Shown here: in pieces, positions 1-5,081 of the stretch | How positions within the stretch are numbered: the stretch's first letter is position 1 | Layout of the letters: each line of letters begins with the position of its first letter | Origin: CAZLMF01 sp964560565 | GTDB lineage: Bacteria; Bacillota; Clostridia; Oscillospirales; Ruminococcaceae | Direction: 5' to 3' | DNA: 5,081 nucleotides | Assembly (NCBI GenBank): GCA_964560565.1 | Contig: CAZLMF010000104.1 | Location: forward strand, 1-5,081 | Notes under the pieces: generated by a model | Databases searched by the model: none | Told to the model about the DNA's origin: nothing | The model's input: the letters and a program-made list of their open reading frames with translations, nothing else | Program-made: the position numbers and the translations under genes

Positions 1-351
1 CTTAAAGCGCAAGCGTGAAAGCACATAGGAAATTGATAGGGTTAGAAAAGTGGAGAGGATACATGAACAAATCGCTACAATAAAGGTATTCGCAAACCAC
101 TTTCTAAAGGGATATATATTGTCTGTCCATAGCTTAAAATAATTGTCAAAAGTAAACTCCTTGGGGAAAAACTCAGGAACAAAAGCTCCTCCGCCTGCAC
201 GGAAAGAAGTGAGGACTATCCATGCTATTGGTATTAGCCATATTACTGACAAGAAAATAAGAATGACATAGACTGCTGCGTTTTCTACATGGCGCTTTGT
301 GCGCATTTTTGAGGATTGACGAGTGGATCTCACTTGAGTAGTAGTCATCAT
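1..351 (-). CDS. malG: MalG-type maltodextrin ABC transporter permease, N-terminal 117 codons (cut by window edge)
   Basis: This is an integral membrane permease subunit expected to pair with MalF to form the channel of a maltodextrin importer. Read on the minus strand, the visible 117 codons start MMTTTQVRST and contain a first hydrophobic segment at about residues 24-50 (AAVYVILIFLSVIWLIPIAW). A short extracytoplasmic stretch follows (FPKEFTFDNYFKLW), then NTFIVAICSC opening a second membrane segment, and the frame leaves the window at SYVLSRLRFK. NTxxVA and the SY-LSR-RFK ending are typical of MalG-like permeases of carbohydrate family CUT1. The EAA loop that contacts the ATPase would lie beyond the edge. 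Two ATGs stand in tandem. The first (351-349) forms an ATGA overlap with the malF stop and sits 7 bases from a strong Shine-Dalgarno, so I chose it, but 348 is possible. The family call is strong; the exact sugar is inferred from the neighbours. Confidence 0.9.
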   Translation of the reverse strand, partial: MMTTTQVRSTRQSSKMRTKRHVENAAVYVILIFLSVIWLIPIAWIVLTSFRAGGGAFVPEFFPKEFTFDNYFKLWTDNIYPFRKWFANTFIVAICSCILSTFLTLSISYVLSRLRFK

Positions 352-1709
352 GAGAATTCCTCCTCCTTCTTATATGATGCTGTGCGTCTAAATGCAAGGA
401 GTGAGAAAAAGGCTGAGATTATAAACACTAATATACCTATTGTGGAGGCAAGGTCATAATCCCTAATATTTTGCGTTAGCTTAAACAGCCATGTTACAAG
501 CAAGTCAGTTTTACCTGCTTGGTAGTAGTCGCTCGTTGTTGGGCCTCCTCCTGTTAACAGGTAAATAACGGTGAAGTTGTTGAGGTTGCCGATGAACTGG
601 GTAATAAGATATGGTGTGGTAACGAAAACAACATAGGGCATTGTGATTTTTCGGAAAATTTTGAAAGGTGAAGCACCATCAATACGCGCAGCCTCGAACA
701 TATCCTTTGGAATATTCATTAGAATTCCTGAGGTGATAAGCATTGTATATGGGATGCCGATCCAAAGGTTGACAATGAGAACGGTAATTCGAGCGAGAGT
801 GACGTTTTGCAAAAAGTGAATACGTGAGTGGTCAAGTACGAGCCCCATTGAAACTAAAAGCTCGTTTATAGGCCCGTAATCATTGAACATATTTCGCATT
901 ACAAGCAAGGTGATAAACTGAGGGAGTGCAATGGTAATCACGAAAATTGTGCGCCAGAGGGACTTGAACTTTATCCCCTTTTTATTTATCATCAACGCAA
1001 GAATAATGCCGAACATATAGTTTGAAACCGTTGCTAAAACTGCCCAAATCAGTGTCCAGCCCAAAACAGGGAAGAATGTCCCTGATAGCAGCTTGTTACC
1101 GCCGAGTAAGGCACTGAAGTTTTCAAGACCTACCCAGTCGAATAGATTTCCCGGTGGCTGGTGAGCGCTGTCATAGTTGGTAAACGCGATTAAAATCATG
1201 AAAATGAGAGGCAGTACAGTGAATACTACTACCATAAGTACAGGTAAAAGCATAAGCGTGACATTGAACTTTTCATCTAATAAGCTTGCGATGTCCTCTT
1301 TAAAGGTTGGAGCCTTTTTACCTGCTGCCTTTAGCGTGCAAAGCTTGCGAGCGCTCATTAGATTAACTACATAAGCGGTGATGAAAAGTGCAGTGATAAC
1401 TATAGCTGCCACACCGTAAATCATGCATAGCATGGAGTTGTCGCCCTTTTGCAGAATGGGAATAGGGCTGCCCTCAGGTGTAATCCAGCCTTGTTTAATA
1501 GTGCCAAGGGTAATAAGATCGTATATTGCGGATATTCCGTATTGCACCATGAAAAGAATATAAGCTACCTGTGTAATTAAAAAGAGAATTCCCTTAACAA
1601 ACTGTAGATTAACAAAGTTTGCAAAGCCCATAATGATGTATGAGCCAGCTTCTAAGCCTCGTAAAGGCTCCTTTTTTTCCTCTGAAGTATGGGTTTTGAG
1701 ACGTAGCAT
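348..1709 (-). CDS. malF: MalF-type maltodextrin ABC transporter permease
   Basis: This 453-residue inner-membrane permease should form the translocation channel with MalG and receive sugar from the MalE lipoprotein. Hydrophobic segments lie at about residues 38-58, 95-118, 150-176, 216-242, 253-273, 305-332, 358-385 and 420-441. The EAA motif for docking the ATPase is clear at about 339-360 (EAARIDGASPFKIFRKITMP), followed by the usual NNFTVIYLLTGGGP. A short loop at about 60-94 replaces the large P2 domain of enterobacterial MalF, as in Gram-positive homologues. The reading frame extends 14 codons further to a TTG at 1751, but that TTG lies inside a hairpin and has no ribosome binding site. 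The ATG at 1709 follows AAGGGGTGA with good spacing and is preferred. malF lies 105 bases after malE and overlaps malG by 4 bases. Maltodextrin as substrate rests on similarity and on the adjacent binding protein and phosphorylase. Confidence 0.93.
   Translation of the reverse strand: MLRLKTHTSEEKKEPLRGLEAGSYIIMGFANFVNLQFVKGILFLITQVAYILFMVQYGISAIYDLITLGTIKQGWITPEGSPIPILQKGDNSMLCMIYGVAAIVITALFITAYVVNLMSARKLCTLKAAGKKAPTFKEDIASLLDEKFNVTLMLLPVLMVVVFTVLPLIFMILIAFTNYDSAHQPPGNLFDWVGLENFSALLGGNKLLSGTFFPVLGWTLIWAVLATVSNYMFGIILALMINKKGIKFKSLWRTIFVITIALPQFITLLVMRNMFNDYGPINELLVSMGLVLDHSRIHFLQNVTLARITVLIVNLWIGIPYTMLITSGILMNIPKDMFEAARIDGASPFKIFRKITMPYVVFVTTPYLITQFIGNLNNFTVIYLLTGGGPTTSDYYQAGKTDLLVTWLFKLTQNIRDYDLASTIGILVFIISAFFSLLAFRRTASYKKEEEFS
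359..368 (-). promoter_or_regulatory. malG ribosome binding site inside the end of malF
   Basis: The minus strand reads AAGGAGGAGG, two overlapping GGAGG cores, ending 7 bases before the malG ATG at 351. The same bases encode the K-K-E-E-E tail of MalF, so the malF C-terminus doubles as the malG ribosome binding site. Together with the ATGA stop/start overlap, this indicates translational coupling of the two permease subunits. Confidence 0.8.
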
Positions 1710-1714
1710 TTTAT

Positions 1715-1724
1715 TCACCCCTTT
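1715..1724 (-). promoter_or_regulatory. malF ribosome binding site
   Basis: The minus strand reads AAAGGGGTGA, then ATAAA, then ATG at 1709. It resembles the 16S complement AAAGGAGGTGA with one base missing, so it is a good but not perfect site. It decides the malF start in favour of 1709 over the upstream TTG at 1751. It begins one base after the arm at 1726-1732, which can pair in an alternative hairpin. Confidence 0.75.
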
Positions 1725-1725
1725 T

Positions 1726-1767
1726 GGCTTAGATAGACAACTAAGCCTCAAACCTATTGAGGCTTAG
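1726..1767 (-). promoter_or_regulatory. malE-malF intercistronic hairpin with a competing third arm
   Basis: In the mRNA sense, arm A (CTAAGCCTCAA, 1767-1757) and arm B (TTGAGGCTTAG, 1751-1741) form a perfect 11-bp stem with a 5-base loop (TAGGT). Arm C (CTAAGCC, 1732-1726) repeats the first seven bases of arm A. It can pair with GGCTTAG at the end of arm B, giving a 7-bp stem with an 8-base loop immediately before the malF ribosome binding site. The A:B stem is followed by TTGTCTATC rather than a run of U, so it is a poor intrinsic terminator. It is more likely a 3' stabiliser or partial attenuator that makes malE more abundant than malFG, as intercistronic structures do in other binding-protein operons. 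The base pairing is seen directly; the function is inferred. Confidence 0.65.
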
Positions 1768-1814
1768 CGTCTGTGTCTTGGAGATTATGAAAAACTGAAG
1801 AAGGAGAAATAATC

Positions 1815-3104
1815 TTATTCTACTATTGCAGTTGAGAACAATGCGTTCCACTCATCAAGCTTAGTCTGGAAGTTAGCTTCGGTGATTGTGCCTTCGTAAA
1901 TTTCCTTTGTAACTGCTGAGCTTGAGTCGGACCAGAAGTTGCTCATTTCAGGAAGCTTAGGCATAGGGATTGAGTTTGCTGTCTGTGCAACCTGAGCTGC
2001 AATTGTGGGATCCTCTGTTACGGATGGGTCAGCTGCAACGGTCTTGTTCACAGGAAGAAGAGCTCTGTCTGCAAAGCGCTTAGCTTGGTTTTCTTCGTTT
2101 GTAACAAATGCCGCAAGCTGCATAGCTGCCTCTGGGTACTTGGTGCTTGACTTAACAACGTAAATCTTTACGCCAGAGAAGGATATCATCTGTTTGTCTG
2201 TGCCATCAATATTGATTGTCGGTAGTGGAGCAACGCCATAGTTGTCGCCAAGTGCTGTTTTATAGTCATTTGCTTTCCAGCTACCGGTGATTTGTGCTGA
2301 AAGGTTACTGGTTGTGAATGCTGATGTTGCGTCGCCGTCGTTAATATTCTGCACGCCCTTGCCCTTAAGGGTAGAGATATACTTAGCAACTGCAAGAGCT
2401 TCAGGGCTATTGAAGGTGCTGCCTGCAAGGTCAGAACCTGTGTCACCGAATAGTCTAACGCCGTTTGCAAACCAGAATGATACTGTGAAGTAGTTGTTGC
2501 CCATGTCAAAACCAACAGTCTTGCCTGCGCCCTTAGCCACTTCTAGCATCTTGTCAAAGGACTTAATATCATCCTCAGAGAAAACACTCTTGTCGTAGTA
2601 CATAAAGTAAGTGTCAGCGGAGCTTGGATAGCCATAAACAGCATCCTTATATGTAGCTGCTGTAAGAGCTGCCTCAGTGCAATCGTTTTTAATATTATCT
2701 ACATAAAGAGTGTTTGGATATACAGCGCCGGCCTCAACTAATGCGCCAAGCTGGTCATGAGCGATTGCAAATACGTCTGCAGTTGCGTCAAGGTCATTAA
2801 GAGCTGCGTCTTTAGCGGTATCCTCGCCCTGTACACGAACCTCAACAGTGTAAGTTGGGTGATCTGCAACAAAAGCGTCAGCCATTTCCTTGAGCATGGT
2901 CTGGTCATCCTCTGCGCCCCAAAGTACCAATGAAGCTGATTCCTCAGTTTTGCTTTCGGTCGAGCTTGTGGTGGATGTGGTGGACTCATCCTTGCTGGAT
3001 GATTCCTTGGACTGGGCATCGCCGCAAGCGGTAATTCCAACTGCCATTGCACCAACTAGCATAATAGCTGCTAGCTTTTTTAGAAGTGATACACGAGTTT
3101 TCAT
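1815..3104 (-). CDS. malE: Maltodextrin-binding lipoprotein of the ABC importer (MalE-like)
   Basis: This 429-residue extracellular solute-binding protein (family 1) is predicted to be tethered to the outer face of the membrane and to hand maltodextrins to MalFG. Residues 1-27 are a lipoprotein signal: basic start (MKTRVSLLKK), hydrophobic core, and lipobox ITAC with the lipidated cysteine at 27. Residues 28-57 are a low-complexity Ser/Thr/Glu/Lys linker, and the binding domain starts near 58 with LVLWGAEDDQTM. Further family hallmarks are ITGSWKANDYKTALGDNYGVAPLPTI, FSGVKIYVVKSSTKYPEAAMQLAAF and FADRALLPVN, all characteristic of maltose/maltodextrin-binding proteins. The frame is open five codons upstream (MRRKK from 3119), but those codons are the AGGAGG site itself, so ATG 3104 is the start. 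It is the first gene after a strong promoter and precedes malFG. Ligand length preference cannot be read from the sequence. Confidence 0.93.
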   Translation of the reverse strand: MKTRVSLLKKLAAIMLVGAMAVGITACGDAQSKESSSKDESTTSTTSSTESKTEESASLVLWGAEDDQTMLKEMADAFVADHPTYTVEVRVQGEDTAKDAALNDLDATADVFAIAHDQLGALVEAGAVYPNTLYVDNIKNDCTEAALTAATYKDAVYGYPSSADTYFMYYDKSVFSEDDIKSFDKMLEVAKGAGKTVGFDMGNNYFTVSFWFANGVRLFGDTGSDLAGSTFNSPEALAVAKYISTLKGKGVQNINDGDATSAFTTSNLSAQITGSWKANDYKTALGDNYGVAPLPTINIDGTDKQMISFSGVKIYVVKSSTKYPEAAMQLAAFVTNEENQAKRFADRALLPVNKTVAADPSVTEDPTIAAQVAQTANSIPMPKLPEMSNFWSDSSSAVTKEIYEGTITEANFQTKLDEWNALFSTAIVE

Positions 3105-3110
3105 TTTTTT

Positions 3111-3117
3111 CCTCCTC
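3111..3117 (-). promoter_or_regulatory. malE ribosome binding site
   Basis: A perfect GAGGAGG on the minus strand stands 6 bases before the ATG at 3104. It falls within codons 1-3 of the longer open frame from 3119, which rules that frame out as the true start and places malE at 3104. Confidence 0.88.
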
Positions 3118-3149
3118 ATAATACGGTTTGGTTTATTCGAAAATAGACT

Positions 3150-3175
3150 TTAGTAAATTTTCGAAAGTTTAGTAA
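3150..3175. promoter_or_regulatory. Candidate repressor operator: 26-bp dyad in the malE leader
   Basis: The two 13-bp halves, read on the minus strand, are TTACTAAACTTTC and GAAAATTTACTAA. They are complementary at 11 of 13 positions around a central CG (3162-3163), with TTTCGAAA as the core. The site covers about +7 to +32 relative to the predicted malE transcription start, a typical position for a repressor that blocks initiation or elongation. An even palindrome with a central CG is the usual architecture of LacI/GalR-family operators, the family that includes MalR regulators of maltodextrin genes. No regulator gene is in the window, so the binding protein is inferred only. The arms also repeat TTACTAAA directly. 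Confidence 0.55.
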
Positions 3176-3187
3176 CTTTGCAACTTG

Positions 3188-3216
3188 AGTATAGCACAAC
3201 TTAAAGTGAGTGTCAA
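3188..3216 (-). promoter_or_regulatory. Sigma-A promoter of malEFG
   Basis: The minus strand has TTGACA (3216-3211), a 17-bp spacer, and TATACT (3193-3188), with TGC directly before the -10 box giving an extended -10. The DNA upstream is an A/T-rich stretch (about 3217-3250) that could act as an UP element. Transcription would start near 3181, leaving a leader of about 77 bases before malE. The match is near consensus, so expression is probably controlled by repression rather than by needing an activator. This promoter makes malEFG transcription at least partly independent of the upstream phosphorylase gene. Confidence 0.85.
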
Positions 3217-3253
3217 TAATAAATTTTAATATTTTTCAATTATATTATACAAC

Positions 3254-3268
3254 TTAGATGAAATCTAA
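3254..3268 (-). other. Weak AT-rich hairpin between glgP and malE
   Basis: The minus strand has TTAGAT, loop TTC, ATCTAA, a perfect 6-bp stem about 60 bases after the glgP stop. It is followed by GTTGTATAATATAATT rather than a U run and has only one G-C pair, so it is a poor terminator. It is the best candidate for a 3' end of the glgP message that I can see, and readthrough into malE remains plausible. Confidence 0.25.
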
Positions 3269-3330
3269 TAGACTTTCTGTAGATAAGCAATGAAATATCG
3301 TTTCGAATAAGAACGAAATTAGTCACGAAA

Positions 3331-5081
3331 CTACACATCCCATATTTCTTTTGCATATTCAATAATTGTTCGGTCGCTGGAGAATTTGCCTGCACCTGCA
3401 ATATTCATTAGAGCTTTTCTCGAAAACTCACGCCTGTCGTTATAGTCCGAAATGGCTTGCAACTTGACTTTTAGGTAGTCCTCAAAGTCCCCGAGTAGGT
3501 AGTAATGGTCAGGGATATGCCATGATGCACCATCTAAAAGGGAGTCGTAAAGCTCCTTAAACATTCCTGCGCCATTGTCGCTGACAGTGCCGTCTACAAG
3601 TGCGTCTACTACACGTTTAATGCGTGGATTAGACTTGTAAAGCGTCTTAGGGTCGTAGCTTTCGAAGATTTTATCAAGTTCCTCAACTCTTGCGCCGAAA
3701 ATGTAGTTGTTTTCGATACCTGCTTGCGCAACTATTTCAACGTTTGCGCCGTCATAGGTGCCAAGGGTGGGAGTGCCGTTTAGCATGAACTTCATATTGC
3801 CTGTTCCTGAGGCTTCTGTGCCGGCAGTGGAAATTTGCTCGGAGAGGTCAGCTGCACATACTAAGCGTTCAGCGTAGGAAACATTATAGTTATGGACGAA
3901 AACAACACGAAGTCGGTCGTTTACAGCCTTATCAGCGTTTACAATGCCGGCGATTTCGTTTATAAGCTTGATTATTCCCTTTGCACGGACATAGCCGGGA
4001 GCAGCTTTAGCACCGAATATAAAGGCAGTAGGAGTGAAGTCCTTGATACGTCCGTCCTTGATACCAAAATAAATATCAAGAATGGAAAGGGCGTTCAACA
4101 ACTGCCTTTTGTACTCATGCAGTCGCTTAATTTGAATGTCAAATACAAAGTGGGGAGGTACTTCAATTCCCTCAACACGCTTGATGTAGTCTGAAAGCTG
4201 TTGCTTTTTAAGCTGCTTAATCGAGTAAAGTTCATCAAGGACAGCGTCATCATGCTCAAAGCTGCGAAGCTTCTCAAGCTCATCTAAGTCGGTGATCCAC
4301 TTATCGGAGCCAATCAGTCGTGTGATTAACGTTGAAAGCTCGGGATTGCATAATGCAAGCCAGCGGCGCTGTGTAATGCCATTAGTCTTGTTTTGGAAAC
4401 GCTCAGGGTACAAATCATACCAATGCTTTAAGGTGTCACGAATGAGAATTTCAGTATGAAGCTGTGCGACACCATTTACTGCGCTTGTGCCGTAAATAGC
4501 AAGGTTTGCCATGTGAACTGATTTGCCGCTTATGATTTTGCACTTTTCAAGATTGGCGGAGAAGTTGCCACCAAGAGCGGTAAATTCGTCAATTTGACGC
4601 TGTGAGACCTTTTCGATGTAGTGGAATACACGAGGAAGCAGCCTTTTATAAAGGCGAGTATCCCACTTTTCCATAGCCTCCGCCATTACAGTATGGTTGG
4701 TATAGTTAAAGGTCTTTTGCGCAATGGAAAAGGCATTTTCAAAGTCAACTGCGTAGTCATCACATAAAATGCGAATAAGCTCACAGATCGCAATTGTAGG
4801 GTGAGTGTCGTTTAGCTGAATAGCGTAAAGACTCGAGAGATTGTCAAAAGTAGCGCCATGCTTTGCAATATGACGACGCAGTATATCCTGTATTGATGCA
4901 CTGCAAAAGAAATATTGCTGCTTTATGCGAAGGGCTTTACCTGGGTTGGTGTTATCGTTAGGGTAGAGTACACGGGAAACATCCTCAGCGCGGTTTTTTT
5001 CGCGGACAGAGGCATCATATTTTTGGTCGTTGAAGGTGTTAAAGTCAAAGTCCTCTAAAGGCTCACTTTGCCATAGCCTTA
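3331..5081 (-). CDS. glgP: Glycogen/maltodextrin phosphorylase, C-terminal 582 residues (N-terminus beyond the window)
   Basis: This cytoplasmic alpha-1,4-glucan phosphorylase (family GT35) releases glucose-1-phosphate from the non-reducing ends of glycogen or maltodextrins using pyridoxal phosphate. The frame is open from the right edge (RLWQSEPLEDFDF) to TAG at 3331. Numbering from the first visible codon, motifs in order are VLYPNDN, QQYFFCSASIQDILRRH, LNDTHPTIAICE, NYTNHTVMAEAMEKW (125-139), LAIYGTSAVNGVAQLHTEIL (193-212), TNGITQRRWL (232-241), IKRLHEYKRQ (317-326) and the cofactor site EASGTGNMK (422-430). The lysine of that site (codon 3792-3790) should carry pyridoxal phosphate. About 152 residues follow this lysine, as in bacterial phosphorylases of about 800 residues, so roughly 200-240 residues are missing. 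An ATG at 4686 lies mid-domain and is not a start. Position before malEFG favours a maltodextrin role, but glgP and malP types cannot be separated from this part. No strong terminator follows it. Confidence 0.95.
   Translation of the reverse strand, partial: RLWQSEPLEDFDFNTFNDQKYDASVREKNRAEDVSRVLYPNDNTNPGKALRIKQQYFFCSASIQDILRRHIAKHGATFDNLSSLYAIQLNDTHPTIAICELIRILCDDYAVDFENAFSIAQKTFNYTNHTVMAEAMEKWDTRLYKRLLPRVFHYIEKVSQRQIDEFTALGGNFSANLEKCKIISGKSVHMANLAIYGTSAVNGVAQLHTEILIRDTLKHWYDLYPERFQNKTNGITQRRWLALCNPELSTLITRLIGSDKWITDLDELEKLRSFEHDDAVLDELYSIKQLKKQQLSDYIKRVEGIEVPPHFVFDIQIKRLHEYKRQLLNALSILDIYFGIKDGRIKDFTPTAFIFGAKAAPGYVRAKGIIKLINEIAGIVNADKAVNDRLRVVFVHNYNVSYAERLVCAADLSEQISTAGTEASGTGNMKFMLNGTPTLGTYDGANVEIVAQAGIENNYIFGARVEELDKIFESYDPKTLYKSNPRIKRVVDALVDGTVSDNGAGMFKELYDSLLDGASWHIPDHYYLLGDFEDYLKVKLQAISDYNDRREFSRKALMNIAGAGKFSSDRTIIEYAKEIWDV

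Larger units (their letters stand above)
3142..3276 (+). repeat. Short repeats flanking the malE promoter
   Basis: AATAGACTTT occurs as a direct repeat at 3142-3151 and 3267-3276, 125 bp apart, with one copy downstream and one upstream of the malE promoter. The downstream copy overlaps the edge of the 26-bp dyad. A second 10-mer, TTATTCGAAA, lies at 3133-3142 on the plus strand and at 3301-3310 on the minus strand. The repeats are seen directly. Whether they are auxiliary binding sites is unknown, and chance occurrence in AT-rich DNA is a real possibility. Confidence 0.3.

Noticed and set aside
173..397. 74-codon minus-strand open frame over the malF-malG junction
   Set aside because: It is out of frame with both permeases, rich in His/Ser/Arg, has no recognisable domain, and overlaps two well-supported genes.
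1710..1751. A 14-codon N-terminal extension of MalF from a TTG at 1751
   Set aside because: The TTG lies in the 11-bp hairpin and has no ribosome binding site. The ATG at 1709 has a good one and gives an ordinary MalF start.
2934..3023. Low-complexity stretch in malE encoding Ser/Thr/Glu residues
   Set aside because: It is the usual flexible tether after the lipidated cysteine in Gram-positive binding lipoproteins, not a repeat element or insertion.
3105..3119. Upstream ATG at 3119 as the malE start (MRRKK extension)
   Set aside because: These codons are the AGGAGG ribosome binding site and the A-run of the ATG at 3104, which begins a normal lipoprotein signal peptide.
2890..3153. Plus-strand open frame opposite the malE signal peptide and linker, and other plus-strand frames at 1177-1374, 2287-2493 and 3892-4194
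   Set aside because: All are antisense shadows of strongly supported minus-strand genes. I saw no ribosome binding site or protein family similarity for them.
3245..3250. A second malE promoter using TATAAT at 3250-3245 on the minus strand
   Set aside because: The -10 box is perfect, but the hexamer 17 bp upstream (TCTATT) is a poor -35 and there is no extended -10 TGn. AT-rich DNA produces TATAAT by chance.
3292..3307. CcpA cre-like site (TGAAATATCGTTTCGA on the plus strand)
   Set aside because: The TGAAA and TTTC blocks are present, but their spacing does not fit the 14-bp cre consensus and the 3' CA end is missing.
4684..4686. ATG at 4684-4686 as the start of a shorter phosphorylase of 451 residues
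   Set aside because: The frame is open to the right edge and the upstream codons encode conserved phosphorylase motifs (VLYPNDN, LNDTHPTIAICE, NYTNHTV). This methionine is internal.

Overview
This window is part of a maltodextrin (maltose/glycogen oligosaccharide) uptake and breakdown locus. It probably comes from a low- to mid-GC Gram-positive anaerobe of the class Clostridia. Three things point there: a lipoprotein-type binding protein with a Ser/Thr/Glu-rich tether, strong AGGAGG-type ribosome binding sites, and a MalF without the large extracytoplasmic domain of enterobacteria. No RNA gene is present to fix the taxon, so the assignment is an inference.

All genes lie on the minus strand, so the locus reads from right to left. 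At the right edge is the C-terminal 582 codons of a glycogen/maltodextrin alpha-glucan phosphorylase (3331-5081), whose N-terminus lies beyond the window. A 226-bp AT-rich intergenic region (3105-3330) follows. It holds a near-consensus sigma-A promoter (TTGACA, 17-bp spacer, TATACT with extended -10 TGn) and, just downstream of the predicted transcription start, a 26-bp imperfect dyad placed like a repressor operator. Next come malE (sugar-binding lipoprotein, 1815-3104), malF (permease, 348-1709) and malG (permease, 351 to the left edge, truncated).

The malE-malF gap (1710-1814) contains a perfect 11-bp inverted repeat. A third sequence arm could pair with its 3' half instead, giving two mutually exclusive hairpins just before the malF ribosome binding site. 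malF and malG overlap by ATGA, which suggests translational coupling.

Functionally, MalE would capture maltodextrins at the cell surface and MalFG would import them. An ATPase is needed but is not encoded here, so it lies beyond the left edge or is shared from elsewhere. The phosphorylase would release glucose-1-phosphate from the imported chains. The coding content is ordinary. The points worth a second look are all regulatory: the malE promoter/operator region and the competing hairpins between malE and malF.
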